Source: CAYJEQ01 sp964369235 (lineage in GTDB: Bacteria > Bacillota > Clostridia > Oscillospirales > Ruminococcaceae). Taken from it: a stretch of DNA of 44,035 nucleotides. The notes beneath the pieces were generated by a model that made no database searches, was not told where the DNA came from, and was given only the letters and a program-made list of their open reading frames with translations. The first letter of the stretch is position 1; each line of letters begins with the position of its first letter. Location of the stretch: positions 1-44,035 of the forward strand of contig CAYJEQ010000016.1 in the NCBI GenBank assembly GCA_964369235.1, written 5' to 3'. The position numbers and the translations under genes were made by a program. This document shows, in pieces, positions 23,021-31,252 of this stretch.

Positions 23021-24697
23021 TTAGAATAATCCAGAGATATTACCGGCTTCATCGATGTCAATTTTATTAGCAGCAGGAACTTTAGGTAGTCCTGGCATAG
23101 TCATAATATCACCAGTAAGTACAACGATAAATCCAGCACCAGCAGATACCTTTACATTCTTGATTGTAATGGTAAATCCAGATGGTCTACCGTACTTAGT
23201 GGCATTATCAGAGAAGGAATACTGGGTCTTAGCCATACAGATTGGCAGATTGCCAAAACCTAGCTTTTCCAGTTTGTCTATCTCACGATTAGCAGCGGTA
23301 GAGTAGTCTACGCCACTACCACCGTAGATTTTAGTAACAATAGCAGAGATTTTTTCCTTAATTGACATATCATCTTCATAAGCGAATTTAAAGTTCTTGC
23401 TTTCGCCACTTTCTACCAGACGGATAACTTCATTAGCTAAAGCTACGCCACCTTTACCACCGTCTGCCCATACTTCGCTAAGTGCTACATTAACACCCAT
23501 CTGACGGCATTTGTCATGGATAAGAGAAAGCTCAGCTTCACTATCAGTAGGGAAACGGTTAATTGCCACTACTGCTGGTAGGCCAAAGTGTACTGTTATA
23601 TTTTCAATATGCTTTAGTAGGTTTTCCATACCAGCCTCTAGAGCTACAGTATTCTCAGCGCCTAGGTCGGTTTTTGCTACACCACCATGCATTTTTAGTG
23701 CTTTTACTGTAGCTACAATAACTACAGCATCAGGGCGTAGGCCAGATTTTCTACACTTAATATCAAGGAATTTCTCAGCGCCTAAATCAGCGCCGAAACC
23801 AGCCTCGGTTACAACATAATCAGCAAGCTTTAATGCTGTCTGAGTAGCAATTACAGAGTTACAACCATGAGCAATATTAGCAAAAGGCCCACCATGGATA
23901 AACGCTGGTGTATGTTCAAGTGTTTGTACTAGATTTGGCTTAATTGCGTCTTTTAGCAGTGCCGCCATAGCTCCCTGAGCATTAAGCTGTCCAGCAGTTA
24001 CAGGTACATCATCTCTAGTATATCCGACAATCATATTGGAAAGATTTGTTTTAAGCTCTGCTAGGTTATTAGATAGACATAGAGCAGCCATAATTTCAGA
24101 AGCTACAGTAATATCATAACCATCTTCACGAGGTACACCATTTACTCGACCACCTAAACCACAGGTAATGTTTCTTAGCTGACGATCATTCATATCAACA
24201 CAGCGTTTCCATGTGATTTTGCGACAGTCAATAGCCAGTTCATTTCCTTGGAAAATATGATTATCAATCATAGCAGCAAGTAGGTTATTGGCTGCGCCAA
24301 TAGCGTGGAAATCCCCTGTAAAATGAAGGTTAATATCCTCCATAGGTACTACCTGTGCATATCCACCACCAGCTGCACCACCTTTAACGCCGAATACAGG
24401 CCCTAGAGAAGGTTCGCGAAGAGCGATGATTGTATTCTTCCCAACATGGCTAAGAGCATCACCTAAGCCAACTACAGTTGTAGTTTTTCCCTCACCAGCT
24501 GGAGTAGGATTAATTGCTGTAACAAGGATTAGTTTACCCTTCATAGGTTTATTATCAATGTTGTGGATATTTACCTTAGCTTTATATTTGCCGTAAAATT
24601 CAAGATCATCTGGGTCAAGGTCAAGTTTACTAGCAATATCACCTATTGGTAGCATCTTACATTGCTGTGCAATTTCTATATCTGATTTAAAGCTCAT
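23021..24697 (-). CDS. fhs: Formate-tetrahydrofolate ligase
   Basis: ATP-dependent synthesis of 10-formyl-tetrahydrofolate from formate, the entry of the methyl branch in acetogens and the formyl supply for purines in fermenters. The 558 residues are the usual length. The P-loop TPAGEGKTTT lies near residue 65, and the family signatures ALREPSLGPVFGVKGGAAGGG, FTGDFHAIGAANNLL, GRVNGVPREDGYDITVASE and MPGLPKVPAAN are present. I start at ATG 24697 (AAGGAG 13 bp upstream), not at the in-frame ATG 24706. It is divergent from purC across a 430-bp gap. Confidence 0.96.
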   Translation of the reverse strand: MSFKSDIEIAQQCKMLPIGDIASKLDLDPDDLEFYGKYKAKVNIHNIDNKPMKGKLILVTAINPTPAGEGKTTTVVGLGDALSHVGKNTIIALREPSLGPVFGVKGGAAGGGYAQVVPMEDINLHFTGDFHAIGAANNLLAAMIDNHIFQGNELAIDCRKITWKRCVDMNDRQLRNITCGLGGRVNGVPREDGYDITVASEIMAALCLSNNLAELKTNLSNMIVGYTRDDVPVTAGQLNAQGAMAALLKDAIKPNLVQTLEHTPAFIHGGPFANIAHGCNSVIATQTALKLADYVVTEAGFGADLGAEKFLDIKCRKSGLRPDAVVIVATVKALKMHGGVAKTDLGAENTVALEAGMENLLKHIENITVHFGLPAVVAINRFPTDSEAELSLIHDKCRQMGVNVALSEVWADGGKGGVALANEVIRLVESGESKNFKFAYEDDMSIKEKISAIVTKIYGGSGVDYSTAANREIDKLEKLGFGNLPICMAKTQYSFSDNATKYGRPSGFTITIKNVKVSAGAGFIVVLTGDIMTMPGLPKVPAANKIDIDEAGNISGLF

Positions 24698-24763
24698 TAT
24701 ACACACTCCTTAGTATTGTTGTTATTTAGGAAAGATAACTTAATTTCCCATTTTATTATATTT

Positions 24764-24793
24764 ACTATACTATGATTTTAATGCTTTAGTCAA
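24764..24793 (-). promoter_or_regulatory. Promoter of fhs
   Basis: On the minus strand TTGACT, an 18-bp spacer and TATAGT, about 65 bp before the start. A perfect 7-bp inverted repeat ATTCTAT-gtaata-ATAGAAT (24852-24871) lies upstream between the divergent promoters and could be an operator. I see no other gene in 24698-25127. Confidence 0.65.
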
Positions 24794-24959
24794 TAGATGG
24801 AGGGATATTTTATAAGTAATTTTACGGGTAATTTTTTACTAAAAATTGATTATTCTATGTAATAATAGAATATTGTATGATAATTTTTCTGATAGGTAAT
24901 ATCATCTAGTAAATATTAATAAAATAAGAGTATTTTGACAATTGTAGGATGGTTTTATA

Positions 24960-24988
24960 TTGAACATGTTATTGCACTATGATATAAT
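24960..24988 (+). promoter_or_regulatory. Promoter of purC
   Basis: TTGAAC, a 17-bp spacer and TATAAT with TG one base before it (extended -10). Confidence 0.75.
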
Positions 24989-24996
24989 AGATTGTC

Positions 24997-25103
24997 GGTA
25001 AAATACTAGGACTGATACATATGTAAAAGCTGGTTTTACCAATCTGTCATCTTTAAGCTAGGGCAGATTTAACATCTAACTATAAACACCTATAATTATA
25101 GGT
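24997..25103 (+). promoter_or_regulatory. Structured leader of purC
   Basis: Three stems fill the 5' leader: GGTAAAA (24997-25003) with TTTTACC (25034-25040); AATCTG (25041-25046) with CAGATT (25064-25069); and a perfect 16-nt palindrome ACCTATAATTATAGGT (25088-25103) just before the RBS. The purine riboswitch and ZTP core sequences are not recognisable. Attenuation of pur expression is possible. Confidence 0.45.
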
Positions 25104-25127
25104 CTAATTAAGAATGGAGTAGAAGTT

Positions 25128-25841
25128 ATGGAAAAAAGAGAAATGCTGTATGAAGGCAAAGCTAAGAGAGTATTTAACACAGATGATGATCAGGTTGTAA
25201 TCGTATCTTACAAAGATGATGCAACAGCTTTTAATGGGGAAAAGAAGGGTACAATTGTAGGTAAAGGCGCAATTAACAACCGTATGACTAACCATATTTT
25301 CAAGTTATTAGAAGCAAAGGGTGTACCAACTCATCTAGTTAAGGAGCTTAACACCAACGAAACAGCAGTAAAAAAAGTTGAGATACTACCTCTAGAAGTA
25401 ATTATTAGAAACTACTCCGCAGGTAGCTTTGCAAAGAAGATGGGTATGGAAGAAGGCATTAAGTTCTCCCGTCCTACTTTAGAGTTTAGCTACAAAAATG
25501 ACGATCTAGGTGATCCATTTATCAATGATTACTATGCACTAGCACTTGGTTTTGCTACACAGGAAGAGATTGACACAGTAACAAAGTATGCCTTTATAGT
25601 AAATGAAGTAATGAGTGAGTACTTTGATGGACTAGGTCTAACACTAGTTGACTTTAAAATTGAGTTTGGTAAGACTATGGATGGTACAGTAATTCTAGCT
25701 GACGAAGTATCACCTGACACCTGTAGACTATGGGATAAGGAAACAGGGGAAAAGATGGATAAAGACCGTTTCCGTAGAGATTTAGGTAATGTTGAGGATG
25801 CTTACAAAGAAGTGTTCCGTCGTCTTGGAATAGAAGGCTAA
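25128..25841 (+). CDS. purC: SAICAR synthetase (phosphoribosylaminoimidazole-succinocarboxamide synthase)
   Basis: Joins CAIR and aspartate with ATP to give SAICAR in de novo purine synthesis. The 237 residues match the short bacterial form. Family motifs: LYEGKAKRVF (start), FNGEKKG, VKKVEILPLEVIIRNYSAGSF, LVDFKIEFG and ADEVSPDTCRLWD. GGAGTAG precedes the ATG. It leads the purC-purB pair (43 bp apart) from an extended -10 promoter with a structured leader, so it is probably the regulated entry to this group. The product is the direct substrate of PurB. Confidence 0.96.
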   Translation: MEKREMLYEGKAKRVFNTDDDQVVIVSYKDDATAFNGEKKGTIVGKGAINNRMTNHIFKLLEAKGVPTHLVKELNTNETAVKKVEILPLEVIIRNYSAGSFAKKMGMEEGIKFSRPTLEFSYKNDDLGDPFINDYYALALGFATQEEIDTVTKYAFIVNEVMSEYFDGLGLTLVDFKIEFGKTMDGTVILADEVSPDTCRLWDKETGEKMDKDRFRRDLGNVEDAYKEVFRRLGIEG

Positions 25842-25884
25842 TTACAAAAATCAAAATTAAGGTAAGATACAAGGAGAAAACACA

Positions 25885-27315
25885 ATGAGTGATAAATATG
25901 TAAGCCCATTATCAGAAAGATATGCAAGCAAAGAGATGCAGTATATCTTCTCTCCTGATAAGAAGTTTAGAACTTGGAGAAAGCTGTGGATTGCACTGGC
26001 AGAAACCGAGAAGGAACTTGGTATTGATATTACACAGGAACAGATTGACGAGTTAAAGGCTAATGCTGATAACATCAATTATGAAGTGGCAAAAGAGAGA
26101 GAAAAGCTAGTTCGCCATGATGTAATGAGCCATGTATATGCCTATGGAGAGCTTTGCCCTAAGGCAAAGGGAATTATCCATCTAGGTGCAACCTCCTGTT
26201 ATGTAGGGGATAATACCGACCTAATTATTATGACCGAAGGTTTAAAGCTAGTAAGAAAGAAACTTCTTAATGCAATGGCTGGATTAGCTAAATTTGCAGA
26301 GGAATATAAAAACCTACCTACACTTGCTTTTACCCATTTTCAGCCAGCACAGCCTACAACAGTAGGTAAGAGAGCTACATTGTGGTTACAGGAATTATGC
26401 CTAGACCTAGAAGATTTAGATTATGTTATAGATAATATGAAACTACTAGGATCTAAGGGTACTACAGGAACACAGGCAAGTTTCCTAGAGCTTTTTGATG
26501 GGGATCATGAAAAATGTATTAAGGCAGACTTAATGATTGCTAACAAGATGGGTTATAGCCAGTGTTATCCAGTATCAGGACAGACCTACTCAAGAAAGAT
26601 TGACACAAAGGTACTAAGCGTTCTAGCTGGTATTGCTCAGAGTGCCCATAAGTTCTCTAATGATATTAGACTGCTACAGCATCTAAAGGAAATCGAAGAG
26701 CCATTTGAGAAAAATCAGATCGGATCCTCTGCAATGGCTTACAAGAGAAATCCAATGAGAACTGAAAGAATGGCTTCTCTTGCTAATTATGTAATGAGTG
26801 ATGTAATGAATCCAATGCTAGTAGCTTCTACACAATGGTTTGAGCGTACACTAGATGATTCAGCTAATAAGCGTCTTAGCATACCAGAAGGGTTCCTATC
26901 CATTGATGGCATACTTGACTTATACATAAATGTAGTAGATGGTCTTGTGGTATATCCTAAGGTTATACACAAACACTTTATGGCTGAGCTACCATTTATG
27001 GCTACTGAGAACATTATGATGGCAGCAGTTAAAGCAGGTGGAGATCGTCAGGAGCTACATGAGAACATCAGAACTCTATCTATGGAAGCTGGCAGAAATG
27101 TTAAGGAAAAAGGCCTAGAAAATAACCTAATTGAGCTAATCGCAGCAGATAAGAGCTTTAACCTAAGCTATGAGCAGTTAATGGAAACAATGGAGCCTAG
27201 ACTATATGTAGGTAGAGCACCAGAGCAGGTTGATGAATTCTTAGGACAGGTAGTTAACCCTATACTTAAAGCAAATGCAGACATATTAGGGATGACAACA
27301 GAGATAAATGTATAA
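25885..27315 (+). CDS. purB: Adenylosuccinate lyase
   Basis: Releases fumarate from SAICAR (giving AICAR) and from adenylosuccinate (giving AMP). The 476 residues contain the fumarase/aspartase superfamily signature SSAMAYKRNPM around 280-291, THFQPAQPTTVGKRA and GATSCYVGDNTDL. AAGGAG precedes the ATG. It lies between purC and purA, so the lyase is placed with the enzymes that make both of its substrates. There is no terminator between purC and purB. Confidence 0.96.
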   Translation: MSDKYVSPLSERYASKEMQYIFSPDKKFRTWRKLWIALAETEKELGIDITQEQIDELKANADNINYEVAKEREKLVRHDVMSHVYAYGELCPKAKGIIHLGATSCYVGDNTDLIIMTEGLKLVRKKLLNAMAGLAKFAEEYKNLPTLAFTHFQPAQPTTVGKRATLWLQELCLDLEDLDYVIDNMKLLGSKGTTGTQASFLELFDGDHEKCIKADLMIANKMGYSQCYPVSGQTYSRKIDTKVLSVLAGIAQSAHKFSNDIRLLQHLKEIEEPFEKNQIGSSAMAYKRNPMRTERMASLANYVMSDVMNPMLVASTQWFERTLDDSANKRLSIPEGFLSIDGILDLYINVVDGLVVYPKVIHKHFMAELPFMATENIMMAAVKAGGDRQELHENIRTLSMEAGRNVKEKGLENNLIELIAADKSFNLSYEQLMETMEPRLYVGRAPEQVDEFLGQVVNPILKANADILGMTTEINV

Positions 27316-27330
27316 TATTTAAGAAAGTAA

Positions 27331-27359
27331 TTGCATTTGTTACAAGTTTGTTATATAAT
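27331..27359 (+). promoter_or_regulatory. Promoter of purA
   Basis: TTGCAT, a 17-bp spacer and TATAAT in the purB-purA gap, so purA can be expressed separately. Between it and the start codon AATTCAGC (27374-27381) pairs with GCTGAATT (27411-27418). Confidence 0.65.
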
Positions 27360-27444
27360 ATATATGTTTGTCAAATTCAGCAGTGATTATTTCAAAAAAA
27401 TGTAAAAAATGCTGAATTAAATAAAGAACAAGGGGGACAATAGA

Positions 27445-28719
27445 ATGGTTCGTGCAATAGTAGGCGCTAACTGGGGTGACGAAGGTAAAGGAAAAATCAC
27501 TGACATGTTAGCAGATGAATCAGATATTATAGTAAGATACCAAGGTGGTAGTAATGCAGGACATACAATAGTTAATAGCTATGGTAAGTTTGCACTACAT
27601 CTACTTCCTTCTGGTGTATTCCACGATCATACAACCAGTGTAATTGGTAATGGTGTGGCGCTTAATATCCCATTTCTAATAAAAGAAGTTAACTCCATTG
27701 TGGAAAAAGGCGTGCCAAGACCAAAAATCTTAGTATCTGACCGTGCTCAGATATTAATGCCATACCACATTGATTTTGATAGCTATGAGGAAGAGCGTCT
27801 AGGAGGTAAATCCTTCGGCTCTACAAAAAGTGGTATTGCGCCATTTTACTCTGATAAATATGCAAAGATTGGTTTTCAGGTTTCTGAGCTTTTTGACGAA
27901 GAAACACTGAGAGAAAAAGTAGAAACAGTATGTGAGCTTAAGAATGTACTGCTAAAGCATCTGTACAATAAGCCAGAACTAAATGCTGATGAGCTGTATA
28001 ATACTCTTATAGAGTATCGTGATATGATTGAGCCATATGTGTGCGATGTATCCCTATACCTAAACAATGCTATTAAAGAAGGTAAAAACATCCTACTAGA
28101 AGGCCAACTTGGTTCTCTAAAGGATACTGACCACGGTATCTATCCGATGGTTACTTCCTCCTCCACACTTGCATCTTATGGTGCAGTTGGTGCAGGGATA
28201 CCTCCTTATGCAATAGAGCAGATTACAGCTATTGTTAAGGCTTACTCCAGTGCAGTTGGTGCAGGTGGATTTGTTTCTGAGATATTTGGTGATGAAGCAG
28301 ACGAGCTAAGACGCCGTGGTGGTGATGGTGGCGAGTATGGTGCAACAACAGGTAGACCACGCCGTATGGGTTGGTTTGATGCAGTTGCTTCTAGATACGG
28401 TTGCCGTATTCAGGGCGCTACAGAAGCTGTGCTGACAGTAGTAGATGTACTTGGTTACCTAGATGAGCTAAAAATCTGCGTTGGCTATGAAATTGACGGT
28501 GTAGTAACTAGAGATTTCCCAACAACAGGTAAGCTAAATAGAGCTAAGCCAGTATATACAACTTTACCGGGTTGGAAGGAAGAGATCAGAGGTATTACAA
28601 AATACGAAGATCTACCTGAAAACTGCAAAAAATACATCGAGTTCATCGAGAAGGAGCTAGAAGTTCCTGTTACTATGGTTTCTAATGGGCCAGGTAGAGA
28701 TGAGATTATCAAGAGATAA
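27445..28719 (+). CDS. purA: Adenylosuccinate synthetase
   Basis: GTP-dependent condensation of IMP and aspartate, the first committed step to AMP. The 424 residues carry the N-terminal GDEGKGK loop (11-17), the GGSNAGHTIV segment, the QLGSLKDTDHGIYPMVTSS-type IMP loop and TTGRPRRMGWFD near the C-terminal half. AAGGGGG lies 12 bp before the ATG. It has its own promoter after purB and a strong terminator, making it a single-gene unit at the end of the pur block. Confidence 0.96.
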   Translation: MVRAIVGANWGDEGKGKITDMLADESDIIVRYQGGSNAGHTIVNSYGKFALHLLPSGVFHDHTTSVIGNGVALNIPFLIKEVNSIVEKGVPRPKILVSDRAQILMPYHIDFDSYEEERLGGKSFGSTKSGIAPFYSDKYAKIGFQVSELFDEETLREKVETVCELKNVLLKHLYNKPELNADELYNTLIEYRDMIEPYVCDVSLYLNNAIKEGKNILLEGQLGSLKDTDHGIYPMVTSSSTLASYGAVGAGIPPYAIEQITAIVKAYSSAVGAGGFVSEIFGDEADELRRRGGDGGEYGATTGRPRRMGWFDAVASRYGCRIQGATEAVLTVVDVLGYLDELKICVGYEIDGVVTRDFPTTGKLNRAKPVYTTLPGWKEEIRGITKYEDLPENCKKYIEFIEKELEVPVTMVSNGPGRDEIIKR

Positions 28720-28742
28720 TTTCGGTGGATAATATAATGACA

Positions 28743-28785
28743 AAGGGTGTTTCACTAGCAGTAGCTAGAGGAAGCACCCTTTTTT
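28743..28785 (+). terminator. Terminator of purA
   Basis: AAGGGTG...CTAGC pairs with GCTAG...GCACCCTT around an AGTA loop, followed by TTTTTT. Confidence 0.9.
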
Positions 28786-28794
28786 GTCGTGGGT

Positions 28795-28896
28795 CAGATT
28801 ATTGGTTGTATAGCAAATATTGGGGTACTGTCCCTCGCCGTCAGCGAGGGACAGTACCCCACAGAATTTTACCCCAACAATTAATATAGAGCCAGA
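28795..28896. mobile_element. REP/MITE-like dispersed palindromic element (copy 2)
   Basis: The core (28821-28861) is a perfect 18-bp stem TGGGGTACTGTCCCTCGC with a CGTCA loop, GC-rich against an AT-rich background. It is flanked by AT-rich arms whose outer ends are weak inverted repeats (TGGTTGTATA and TATAGAGCCA). The right arm matches copies at 8.1 kb and 38.2 kb. It lies just beyond the purA terminator. The rest of the gap to fbp (28897-29079) shows no gene. Confidence 0.65.
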
Positions 28897-29079
28897 TTTT
28901 TAGTAAATATAAAGCTAAAAGAAATAATATAGCACACAGTAAGAATGTAGAATATGATTAGGTGATTTTAATGTATATAAGCTGATGTTTTGGAGTTTTA
29001 TTAAAAAATAATATATATTATATGGTGATTAGCCTATAATATATAGTGGAATTAGGCAGTATTTCATCAAAAAAGTATC

Positions 29080-29108
29080 TTTAATACCAAATATGATTAT
29101 GTTATAAT
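29080..29108 (+). promoter_or_regulatory. Candidate promoter of fbp
   Basis: A TGT-extended TATAAT at 29103-29108 with a poor -35 (TTTAAT) 17 bp upstream. Confidence 0.5.
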
Positions 29109-29187
29109 ATATATTGATTTTACAAATACAGTAAATGATTAAGGTAAATGACTAGAATAACATCATCATAATGGAGGTTTTAAAGGT

Positions 29188-31170
29188 ATGTATACTAGAG
29201 AGCAGATAACAAGTAACATTAAGTTTTTAAAAGCACTTAGTAAGCGTTTCCCCACAGTACAGAAAGTATCTTCCGAGATGATTAACCTAAATGCAATATT
29301 AGAGCTTCCCAAAAGCACTGAGCATTTTATAAGTGATATACATGGAGAGCATGAAGCATTTATACATATTCTAAATAGTGCCTCAGGGGTAATTAGAGAG
29401 AAAATACAGGACATATATGGCGATAGATTATCTAAAAAAGATCGTGATGAACTGGCAACACTAATCTATTATCCTAAGGAGAAAATTAGACTTAAAAACG
29501 AAGAAAATACCGATTTAACAAAATGGTATCAAGATGTAATGATACAGTTAATAGAGATATGCAGACTAGTAGCCTCTAAATACAGCCGTTCTAAGGTGAG
29601 AAAGTCCATACCAGAGGATTTTGCATATATTATTGATGAGCTACTTCACTCTAGATATGATCAGCATAATAAACAAAGTTACTACAATAAGATTATTAAT
29701 ACTATTATAGAAACATCTAGTGCTGATGCTTGTATAATAGCTCTGTCAGATACTATAAAACGCCTAGCAGTGGATAGACTACATATAACAGGGGATATCT
29801 ACGACCGAGGTGCTAGAGCAGATATTGTTATGGATACACTGCTAGGTCATCACTGTGTAGATATACAGTGGGGTAACCACGACATACTATGGATGGGTGC
29901 AGCAGCAGGCAGTGAGGCTTGTATAGCTAATGTAATGAATATCAGTTTGCGATTTGGTAGTATGGACACATTGGAAATTGGTTATGGTATAAGCCTAAGA
30001 CCACTAATAACCTTTGCAGCAAATCACTATAATGATAGCAGTGCCTTTACTCCTAAACAGTTTGAAAATCTTGTAGAGGAAAATGACAAAGAAGTTATTA
30101 CAAGAATGAGAAAAGCTATCTGTATTATGATGCTTAAAATCGAAGGACAGATAATAAAGAGAAATCCTAATTTTAAGATGGATGACAGACTGCTACTAGA
30201 TAAGATAAACTATCAGGATAAGACTATAACTATAGGTGAAATTACCTATCAGTTAAAAGACACAGATTTACCAACTGTAGACCCAAATAATCCCTATGAG
30301 CTTACACCAGAGGAGAAAAATGTAATCAAAGAGCTAAAGAGAGCCTTTGAGCAAAGTGAGAAACTACAGCGCCATGTTACATTTTTATATAGTGTAGGTA
30401 GTGTTTACAAATGCTATAATTCTAATATTTTATATCATGGTTGCATACCTACTAATGACGATGGCAGTTTTACAGAAATTGAGCTAGATGGCCAGCTAGT
30501 AAGTGGTAAATCACTATTAGATACAGCAGATAGACTTACGAGAAGTGCCTACTTTGGCAAGGAAGAATCCCATGAGCAGATTAAAGGACAGGATTTTATC
30601 TGGTATATGTGGTGTGGAGCCCATTCTCCTATGTTTGGCCGTCACGCAATGACTACCTTTGAAAGACTATTTATAGACGATCAGTCCTCATGGAGTGAGA
30701 AAAAAGATCCATACTATGATCATATTGACAGCAGAGAATATTGTAGCAAAATCATGGAGGAGTTTGGGCTAGATCCTAAGAAATCACATATTATTAACGG
30801 ACATATGCCTGTAAAGATTAAAGACGGAGAAAGTCCTATAAAAGCCGGTGGTATGCATATTAATATTGATGGGGGATTTTGTAAGCATTATCAGTCTACA
30901 ACTGGTATTGCAGGATATACTCTAACCTATAATTCATTCTGCCTACGATTAATGCGACACAGCTCCTTTGAGAGCACAGCAAAAGCAATTAATGAAAACC
31001 ATGATATTAACTCAGTATCAAGCATTATCGAAACTGTTGAAAAAAGAATGTTAGTAGCTGATACAGATATAGGCAAGGAATTAGAGGATCAGATTAATGA
31101 TTTAACAATGCTTTTAGAAGGGTATCAGATGGGTATTATTGCCGAAGGGGAAATAGATTTAAGAATTTAG
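29188..31170 (+). CDS. fbp: Fructose-1,6-bisphosphatase, class III
   Basis: Gluconeogenic hydrolysis of fructose-1,6-bisphosphate to fructose-6-phosphate by the metallophosphoesterase-type (class III) enzyme of Firmicutes. The 660 residues are the usual length for this class. Metal-site motifs are HFISDIHGEHEAF near 45, GDIYDRGARAD near 207, QWGNHDILWMGA near 230 and the later GAHSPMFGRHAM and NGHMPVK segments. GGAGG lies 13 bp before the ATG. Threonine synthase follows 82 bp later, behind a strong hairpin. Confidence 0.96.
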   Translation: MYTREQITSNIKFLKALSKRFPTVQKVSSEMINLNAILELPKSTEHFISDIHGEHEAFIHILNSASGVIREKIQDIYGDRLSKKDRDELATLIYYPKEKIRLKNEENTDLTKWYQDVMIQLIEICRLVASKYSRSKVRKSIPEDFAYIIDELLHSRYDQHNKQSYYNKIINTIIETSSADACIIALSDTIKRLAVDRLHITGDIYDRGARADIVMDTLLGHHCVDIQWGNHDILWMGAAAGSEACIANVMNISLRFGSMDTLEIGYGISLRPLITFAANHYNDSSAFTPKQFENLVEENDKEVITRMRKAICIMMLKIEGQIIKRNPNFKMDDRLLLDKINYQDKTITIGEITYQLKDTDLPTVDPNNPYELTPEEKNVIKELKRAFEQSEKLQRHVTFLYSVGSVYKCYNSNILYHGCIPTNDDGSFTEIELDGQLVSGKSLLDTADRLTRSAYFGKEESHEQIKGQDFIWYMWCGAHSPMFGRHAMTTFERLFIDDQSSWSEKKDPYYDHIDSREYCSKIMEEFGLDPKKSHIINGHMPVKIKDGESPIKAGGMHINIDGGFCKHYQSTTGIAGYTLTYNSFCLRLMRHSSFESTAKAINENHDINSVSSIIETVEKRMLVADTDIGKELEDQINDLTMLLEGYQMGIIAEGEIDLRI

Positions 31171-31194
31171 TTGCTTAAAGCGTAAAAATATGTT

Positions 31195-31241
31195 AAAATC
31201 CTTAAAAGAGCCTATGAGGGTTACTTTTAAGGATTTTATTT
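31195..31241 (+). terminator. Hairpin (terminator or attenuator) between fbp and thrC
   Basis: AAAATCCTTAAAAG pairs perfectly (14 bp) with CTTTTAAGGATTTT and is followed by ATTTT, immediately before the thrC RBS (GGAGG). It looks like an intrinsic terminator, yet no distinct thrC promoter fits after it, so partial read-through or regulated attenuation is possible. Confidence 0.75.
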
Positions 31242-31252
31242 TGGAGGTAATT

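Noticed and set aside
24989..25127. Purine or ZTP riboswitch in the purC leader
   Set aside because: Neither conserved core could be recognised; only simple stems are seen.
31190..31252. Longer thrC start or a leader peptide
   Set aside because: The segment encodes the arms of a perfect hairpin and the RBS fits ATG 31253.
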